Below are positions 56,416-64,000 of a stretch of 64,000 nucleotides of DNA, piece by piece (the stretch's first letter is position 1; each line of letters starts with the position of its first letter). This DNA comes from Udeniomyces pyricola (lineage: Eukaryota; Basidiomycota; Tremellomycetes; Cystofilobasidiales; Mrakiaceae), in NCBI GenBank assembly GCA_039545295.1, contig BCIK01000001.1:1240001-1304000 (forward strand), given 5' to 3'. The translations under genes were made by a program, and so were the position numbers. The notes below the pieces were generated by a model. The model was not told where the DNA came from. It did not search any database and saw only the letters and a program-made list of their open reading frames with translations.

Positions 56416-59400
56416 TCGTTCAGCAATTTTGACCACCGGGTGCCCAAGTTCATGCAAAGTTGATTTTCAAAGGTTACAGCTCACTCCCAGATATCCATAG
56501 AATTCAGACAAGGTCCATTCAATAGTATAGGACGCTAGATAAAATGACATGGGAGTGAAAGAAATTAGGTGGCGAGCATACTGAATGCTCGCCCTGGCTT
56601 CACCGGACCATCCCCTGCCCCCCCCCCCTCCCCCCCGCTGACATTGCTTCCTCCCATTCTCCTCTGTCGTTCCCCAGACCCAAATCACTCGAGCTTACCC
56701 TCCGGGCGCTCCTCATTGCTATTCCTCCTCGTCGTCGTCAACGTCATTGAGAATGGGATCGGTCTCAAGCTTCCTTCGCTTGATGGAACTCACATCGCCT
56801 TCCTCCTCGTCGTCATCATTCCGTCGCTTTGACAACCTGATACAAACGACAAGAACGTCAGCCGATAATTCAACATGGTAAAAAGAGGAGACAGTACTAA
56901 GTCCAGCACTATGACCAGGTCCGCACCTTTTTCGGACTCGAGTTGACTGTGAAGCTTAAAGCACGTGATAATCTGCGACGTCCTGATGTGAAGCTGTGAT
57001 ACAAGTAGCGCATGCCAGTGCATCATCACGTACGTTGATATATACATGATGCCACAGACGTCATCAATAGCGCCCTGAGCCGGGAACATACCAGAAATCG
57101 TTCGAACCACCTCAAACAGGGCGGGTAATTAGCTTTCTCCGTCCGCCACGGAAATATCGCATGTCTAGGAACTAGGCCAGGTAGGATTGATCAAGAAGAA
57201 GAGGATTCGAGAATTCGAGACGTCAGGCACTCCGAAGTTCCGGTAAACTGTTTTCTCTTTTGGTTTCGGATGAGTTGAGATCATCTCGACAGAGCCGAGC
57301 CATTGCCGCGCCGAGCCTACTGTAGGACGTAGGAAGAGCTTAGTTGAACGTTAAAAGTTGTGCGTTGGGTATAAGCACATGTGTACACGGGTCCCAAGTG
57401 TCCCGAGCCCAGGTACCAGAGAGTATCAAGTTCAATGTGTTGACTCACGCCAGTAAGCTCGCGCTCAGCTGGATGCGCGCGGGCTTGAGCTTGCAGAGCC
57501 TTTTCGATCCCGACCTGCACAGGGATCCCGAAGTCATCATTGTCCTGAGACTTTTAGCTCTAGTAAGTCCCGTGGCAGTATGTTAGCAGGTGTGCATGCT
57601 AGGTATGATCTACTCAGAACATAGAACTCAGAACGTCCGGTATGTAAGGAAAAAAAGGGCCCACTCGCATGATGCGTTGCATGATGATGGAATATCGCAA
57701 CCATCAAACAGGTCCGGCCAGCGCATGGTGGATATTAGATCTCGATGACATATAAGGAAGTCCGGCTCCAAGCGCCCGGATGCGGTCTAGGCTCACGGCT
57801 TGAGGATGCACGTTCACGGCGCACTATGCATTATGCCCTATGCCCTATGGCCGGGCGCAGGAGTTAAGGATCAGCTGGAGTCTGGATCTTGACTGCAGCA
57901 TACGCGTAATAACGCAAGCTCGTGATGGGATGTGGAGTCAAGAAGAAACGACGTTCGACAAACAACGATGTGAGTACAAAGAAGGTAGAAAAAAAAAAAA
58001 AAAAAAGAGTCGCTTGCTCGATTGTTCAGAATCAACATAGTCCTTGTATAATCGAACGAAAGAACAACTGAAAACGTTCGAAGTGCAGCCGTCGCGTTGT
58101 CGATCGTCGATCGCCGATGAGATCCGAGATCTGGGACCTTGACGAAAACGCTGTGATCACACGTTCTAACCCGCCGATCGACTTCTTGATAGCTGCTGGG
58201 CGGTGCGAATCCTCAGGCCTCATTCATTGCCTCATCAGTGCCATAATAATCAATTTTGCGCTTACAGTATACATGTACAATTCAGCGACCATCCTGCGTT
58301 GTTGTACATCAATCCGTGAACACAGACAACATGTATTGTATATCGATCACCAACCGACGTTGATACGCCGTTGATTCGTTGAATATACGCGTCGATATGT
58401 ACGTTCAACAAATCATTCATGTATATATATGACATGTGATCGCAGTGCGTTTGAGGTTCGATCCTCCATGCATACAGCAAAAATTTGACCAGGGCACTGG
58501 TTTTCACCTGTATCGATCGCGCACAGCCAGTAAGCATTTGTATATTAGAAGTCATGGTAACGCCGGTGTAGTACGACGTTACTTTGCGTAAGCGTGGTGC
58601 ACGTATGTGTACGCTGCTGTGGTACCGTGGTGTGATACTTACACTCACTTCGACCGTTGATCACCACATCACTGTCTTGTACATTATGATTCGAAACATC
58701 ATATTCAACAAGTTTAATCTTTGATCCCAATCAAGGTTTCGAGCTTTGACATTCGACATCACTTGCGCGCGACATTGCATATAACGTACGATCGACGTAT
58801 CACATGCAACACATCAACGTCCTACGTTTGATTTGATATGTACAGTCAGTCATGGCATAGCTAGCCATACTGACACATGCTCGCTCAACGGATGTCGAAC
58901 GTCGAACGTCGAATGTACGTACGTGTGCAAAGTTCCCAGCTCTGAGATCTCAGATACTATCAGTGATCTGGATCAACATATAAGGTATCGAAGGTGAATC
59001 GATCGATGGGTCGAAGATTTAAGAAAGTCCGAGTCGCTTCGATCCGCGATCCGAACGTAATATGGCCCTCCAGTGCGCGCGTGTGTGTCGCGCCTGAGCC
59101 GGCTACGAAGAAGATGCCAACGTAGAAGCTGACCAGCAGGAGAGGACACTAGGTGAATGCAGAGAGCGGACAAAAAAGCTCAAGACGTGCAACGTCAGTG
59201 AAAAGGGGGCGAGGTGACGCGTCACGTCGAAACACAACGCAGCCTGGGTCTGGACTGATGAGCAGCGCAGTAATTCAATATATATATGCGCTGACGTTTC
59301 GGCTGACTGACGCACGTTGCACGTCGCATGGCGATGCTTATGAGTGCATGCATATGCTCAGCTCAGGGCAGTTTGCCCGCAACTAGAGTTTCACGCAATC

Positions 59401-60556
59401 ACATTTCACGACGTTGTTCCGCCGATTTGAGATTGTGAGATCTTGAGACCTTAAGACGTCGACGCGGCAGAGCTCGTTTGTGCATTGTGTCGACATGTCG
59501 ACGCTTAATGCGACGGAACATCGAACGTATGAACAAAGCCCCGAATCGCAAGATTGACGACAGAAGACGATGCATCAGCTGAAGCTCTGGAGACCTAGCT
59601 GTGCAGGGCTGTGGTAAACGTCTAGATCATGTGCGACATATAAGGCACGGAAAGACGTGCAGACTGGTAGGAATGTCGAACAAAAGCTAGAAGGGGAGAC
59701 AGAGATACCGTACAGTGTCAACATGTCAACATATATCGGGCTGATGTTTCTCCAAACAGATTCAAAATGTTCGGCTGAGCGGCGCGGCCCAGCAGTGCAG
59801 CAAATGATCAAGAGGCGGAGATGCCAGCTGAATTGCTGTGGTTTAAGCTGAGTTATCTGTTCTGAACCTGAAATCTAAGATTTGAGATTCGAAATACCTG
59901 GGGCAAATATTCAATATTCTATGCTCAATGTTCAACGCTCAATATCCAAAGCTTTGGTTCATCCAATTCGAGAATTCGAATTCTCAAACACCGCTGATCA
60001 AGTTGCGGTCTACGCGACGCGCGATCAGCCCATCCACGCGTCGGCGCCGTCGAGCGCCGAGCTTAATCGAGGACGCGAGGACGTCAAACGTCGAAGCTTG
60101 AGCTCGGTCTTTGACAGCTTAATATCGTGATCGACGCGTCGCAAGAATCCGAAACATCCCCGCCGTAGAGTTCGCAAACGGATATGGTACCGAACTCTTC
60201 CATCTGAATCACAAGAAAACCTCTTTCGCTGCGGCTTTTTCAGCCTCGTAGATCCGGCCGTCTGGAGCGAGCATGTTTCTCCTCTCGCTCGGCTGCAAGC
60301 TGCAAGCGTCAAGTTGCAAGCTGCAAGCCCACCCCCTCTCCCTGGCCTCTTCCCCTTTCGTCGATCCAGCTCTTCCCCTTCTCCACTGTTCACCCTGGAT
60401 CAACGATTCCCTGAACCTCTCCCATAAGCCGAACCCACTTACCGCCAGAGTTTTTCCTACGACGTCCATCTCTTTATCCTCGACTCATCAGCAATACGTC
60501 GTTTCCGCCTTGCCCTGGTCGCCCTGTCCCTAATCTCCTCTGCGACGTCACTCAAC
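56416..60556. other. Gene-poor 4.1-kb region right of the transposon
   Basis: No confident gene. It holds possible gene relics near 56.7-57.5 kb (separate entry), an A-run at 57989-58005, scattered tatata words, short repeats such as cgtcgaacgtcgaacgtcga at about 58899, and ttgagat/gatcttgagacc words near 59430 that also occur near 49.8 kb. The last 300 bp form the leader of the Zn2Cys6 gene and contain a gctgcaagctgcaag-type repeat (60293-60327). Confidence 0.5.
56719..57544 (-). pseudogene. Possible gene relic or unrecognised gene end (minus strand)
   Basis: Two exon-like pieces with good splice signals. The first (57449-57544, acceptor ctcag, donor gtgagt) reads DNDDFGIPVQVGIEKALQAQ then ARAHPAERELTG. 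The second (56719-56836, acceptor atcag) reads LSKRRNDDDEEEGDVSSIKR then RKLETD and an acidic end before a TAG, like the C-terminal tail of a nuclear protein. The 612 bp between them do not give one clean chain of exons, and no start was found. It may be a decayed gene next to the transposon or a real gene with unseen exons. Confidence 0.25.
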
Positions 60557-62963
60557 ATGCCAATCCTTCCCCCATTCTCTTCATTCAACTTTGGCCTCTT
60601 TTCTTCTTCTACATCCGGCCTCCGATCAAGTGTGCAAACGTCCCCTACCTCACGCCCTTTGACGCTCTCCCACGCGCCCGATACCGAATCGGACCCCTCC
60701 TGCTCATCGAGAACCGTTAGCCCACGCTCACCCCTTCTCCAGCTTGGTTTCTCACCTGAAGGCTCGACAACACCTTACCGAGCCGAGCTGTCATCGTCAC
60801 TGTCCTCTTCGTCAATCCATGACACACATATCCACGCGACCAGTGGCTCATACCAGCAACAGCAGCAGCTCGCCCCCTCGCGTCAGGGCTTCGCTGAATC
60901 GAGAAAAAGGAAGCTAGAAGAGAATCGAGGCCTTGATCAGTACGCGACCGGCGTTAGCGGTGGAGCTGACGAGGTCTCATCAGATCATTTGGGGTCGCCC
61001 ATCTTCCATGGCTGGAAGGGCGAAGATGTTAGAGAGCATGTTGAAGATCGAGCCGAGCTTGAAGCATCGGACGACAACGGCTACAGGATTGGCCGCGAAC
61101 ATTCAACCCAAGAGACGGGAAACTCCTCTGAACATCATCTTTTCCCTTTGATGGGCAGCCCCGCGGCGAGTTTCTCGTCGTGTTCCAAACCTCCGTATCT
61201 TCCATCTTCAAACAATTCCGCGCGGTTCCCCGGGTTCGCCCTGAGCTCGCCCTGTTTCCAACAAGATGATCTCCGCAATTCCCTTTCACCCTCACCTGCG
61301 TCGGCAACCTCTCCCTTGGCAGTCGAAACCTCACCCTGGGCCAGTATTCAGCCGCTTCCACCCTCGTCCGCCCATAGCTTCTACCCTCAGTCTCATCACC
61401 AACGTTTCTCCTCGTCCAGATCATCGTGCTCCTCAGCCTCATCCTCACTCGCTCCGCCTGGCTCACCCGAGCGGAAGCTCAAGTATCAACGTTCGACACC
61501 TTCATTCGCATTCTCGGGCTCCTCTCATAGCTCTTCCTTCTCGGGCTCCTCGCTACGAACCAGCATCTCGTCCCAGTGCTCGGGCAAGAACAGCAGTATC
61601 AGTGAACCCACCGGCACCAACGAGTGGTCAAGATCGAGCTTTCCCCGACCGGACCTCTCTCGACACAGCACCCCTACTCCTGGGCTGCCTGGCGGTGTCG
61701 TCACCGCTGCTCGTCGTCCGTGGACGGTCGAGTCGAATCATCCGGCCTCGTCTCCTTCTCCTTCGCATCACGTCTACCCGAGCGACAATCCGTCTTCATC
61801 ATCGGATACACATAATTCTCATCCCGAACAAAGTCCTCAACCGTCCTACGAGCCAAAAATCAAGCAACAGCTGTATCCGCAACACCAACGAGTTCGACCC
61901 CAGCCTGCGAGCAGGCATCGATCGGATTCTTCCCTTTTGACATGCTCTACGCTTCAGATCAACCTTGATTCCTCTGAACTCCTATCGTCGAGAGTCGCCC
62001 CGCCGACCTCGCCATTATCCTGCTCCCTGACGTCCTCTATCTCGATACTGTCCCTCCTCAATAACGCAGCGTCTCCACCGTCTCCCTTGTCCTCGCCTTT
62101 TTCCTCCACTCTCTTTCCTCAACCGCTCATGCACGACTCATCATTGAACCGTCCGACGACTGCCTCCTCGTCATCTTCTCAATCTGGCGTCATCTCTAGG
62201 AAGAAATCTGCTCCTTCGCTTGATCGGACGCCGATCCAACGGACGACCCGGGCGTGCGATGCTTGTCGTGGGAGAAAGACACGCTGCTTGCCCGCTTCGA
62301 ACCCGACTGATTCAACCTCGGGCGAGCAAGGTGACTGTGAGAGGTCGAAGCAGTGCCAACGGTGCACGGATCTTGGGTTGGTGTGCATTTGGACGGGTAG
62401 GTCAAAGAAGCGAGGACCGGTAGCTGGGTGAGTTATACGATCAATGCTCTATGTTGGTTCCACGCTCATGGTCATATGCCGCGACATCATGCTAACTATC
62501 ATTGGTCTCTTATTTTCTTTCTTTTCATCCGCCCTTGAACAGCTCCACCCGCCGATACGTCACCTCATCGACACCGATGATATCGACGCCCGGTCCATCT
62601 GCAAGCCCAGCCTACTCTGCCTCAAGCCCACGTACCATCATTCATCCTTCCGTTCTCTCACCTGCCATCAACTGTTCCACTTTCTCTCGCCATCCTTTGG
62701 ACCGCCAAGCCGACTTTCCATTCACGACAATGGCCGACTCGTTCGAACATGGCGCCTCGACGAAATCGTCCCCGGTCCGTGCGACATACGAGGATGTCCA
62801 ACGACGACAACAACCATCGTACCTGTCTCGCCCACCATCGCTCGATCAACTCAGACTTCCGAGTCTTGACGTAGGATTTGGGGCCACCTTGCGCGCAGAG
62901 GAGGGGAATCAGCAGAGTGTGGCTGCAGGTAGTGTTCGAAGGGGGAGCGTGCAACTTTATTGA
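60557..62963 (+). CDS. Zn2Cys6 transcription factor with C-terminally placed zinc cluster, 763 aa
   Basis: Two exons: 60557-62427 and 62543-62963 (phase 2 to 1), 763 aa. The first 560 residues are disordered and very Ser/Pro-rich, with a QQQQQ run and an SRKRKLEE basic patch. The fungal binuclear zinc cluster follows: CDACRGRKTRC (C567, C570, C577) and CQRCTDLGLVC (C600, C603, C610). All six cysteines are present, so DNA binding is expected. The linker between the two halves is 22 residues, longer than in Gal4-type factors. A basic stretch (RSKKRGP) comes just after. The remaining 140 residues are disordered; no fungal-specific TF middle homology domain is seen. Start: first ATG of the frame, after a CAAC context. 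Target genes unknown. Confidence 0.87.
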
Positions 62964-63190
62964 TTTTTATTCGATTTTGGTGGTCGTCATTGATTTGCGA
63001 CGATACTAGTCATGCATACACACACACGTATCGATTGCGAATGGTGTTTTGAGAAGGCGACCCAACAAACGTGACTTCGCTTCCTCTGCACAAATCACCA
63101 GATCGTCATGTAAAGGACTGTGATCAGCTCGTCGAGTCTCGGGCCTCTCTCATCTTGGCGTCTCAATGAAGAAAGGACGTTTCATGTCAA

Positions 63191-63906
63191 TCAACCACCG
63201 TGAAGAGTCGAGATAAAGACGACCTCGTCTCCGTCTTGCAGTTCATAGTCGAGCTCATGCTCCAGCTCCCAATCAGCTGATCGAGCGTGATAGGATTGAG
63301 AACAGAAGGATTGTGCCAAGGAAAAGAAAGGGGAGTATAGAAGCGGGCATGATCAGGGCAAGGCCAAGATAAGGACATGAGGAGTCAAATAAGATGTAGT
63401 TATCAAACCAGGAAGGAACTGACTGTCGTTGATGAGGACTAGAATTCCCGGCCGACTGAGAAGGGGCGTTATGAAAGAATGGTAAAGATTTGAGGCAACA
63501 CCAAGGTCAACATTCTCCTCGCCGCACACACGACCGCAGTACGATGATGCCAGGCGAGAAAAGATTTATTGGCAAGCTATGACGGACATGGTTTCTCCTT
63601 CCCTGAAGAGTTCCTCCCTCTCCTTCAATACGTTCTTGGCGAGATAGTCAATGAGAAACCGCATGTCGGCGGGTTTTGACGCTGGCGTAGAGCTTGGTAG
63701 GCGAAGCTTGTGAAGAGGTTGGCGCGAGAACAGCAAGTCAAGACCTCCGCTACATGGGGTGAGCGAATCAAAATGGTTAACGTCAGTTATGATGCATCGA
63801 GGTGACTGGGCGAGGCTAGATTGCGATGGTGTCGTTAGTCAGGTATGTTGGCTGAGCGAAACTAGGCGTGGTGAAAGGAAACGGCGAAATCCGCCGCATC
63901 GCCCAT
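63191..63906 (-). CDS. URM1: Ubiquitin-related modifier 1, about 107 aa
   Basis: Urm1 is a sulfur carrier for 2-thiolation of wobble uridine in tRNAs and also a protein modifier; Uba4 thiocarboxylates its C-terminal GG. Minus-strand exons 63588-63749, 63424-63455 and 63191-63276 join in phase. They read [77 protein letters not shown] and FISTLHGG directly before the stop, following Urm1 along its whole length. The first exon is less sure: 63863-63906 ([14 protein letters not shown]) fits phase and length but has a weak gtttcg donor. The family is usually about 100 aa. The final LHGG is intact. Confidence 0.88.
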
Positions 63907-64000
63907 TGAACCTCCCGTTTGTGGTCGATGATTCCGATCAAAGATTGCAACCGGTGAACATGTTTCAACCGTGCTGTACACGCAAAAGTCGGACCTGGTA

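Noticed and set aside
58440..58475. ggttcgatcc, another B-box-like word
   Set aside because: No A box at the right distance and no acceptor-stem pairing; not a tRNA gene.

Overview
The window looks like nuclear DNA from a basidiomycete fungus, possibly a Pucciniomycotina-type yeast, although the class is an inference. Nearly all genes are cut by many short introns of about 60-130 nt with gt...ag borders. Protein repertoire is typically fungal: a myosin-motor chitin synthase, a Boi-type polarity protein, a Gid7-type E3 subunit and a Zn2Cys6 regulator. Gene models here were built by hand, joining exons so that reading phase is kept across each splice. Exon lists are in the individual entries.

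Left part (1-24.5 kb): the first codons of a minus-strand gene leaving the window; a DUF952 protein; a membrane-anchored DUF6625-like putative glycosyltransferase; an 18-exon class V-type chitin synthase (1944 aa); the molybdopterin synthase small subunit MOCS2A; the 25-residue ribosomal protein RPL41 in four exons; mitochondrial import factor TIM44; and a secreted NPC2-like lipid-binding protein with a long odd tail.

Middle part (24.5-51 kb): a BOI protein (SH3-SAM-PH); complex III core protein QCR2; U5 snRNP WD40 protein SNRNP40; a disordered protein; a coiled-coil protein with a 10-nt exon; GID7/WDR26; an Ecl1-type zinc-finger protein with a 13-nt exon; and a second disordered protein that shares a set of short motifs, in the same order, with the first.

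Right part (51-64 kb): gene-poor, AT-richer DNA holding a roughly 3.7-kb DNA transposon that resembles fungal CACTA/Plavaka elements. It has imperfect terminal inverted repeats, clusters of short subterminal repeats at both ends, a broken transposase gene and a better-preserved second gene of unknown function. It is followed by possible gene relics, a Zn2Cys6 transcription factor with its zinc cluster near the C terminus, and URM1. MOCS2A and URM1 are two ubiquitin-like sulfur carriers that in eukaryotes share one activating enzyme.

The transposon with its second gene, the paired disordered proteins and the repeated use of 10-14 nt exons are the parts most worth following up.
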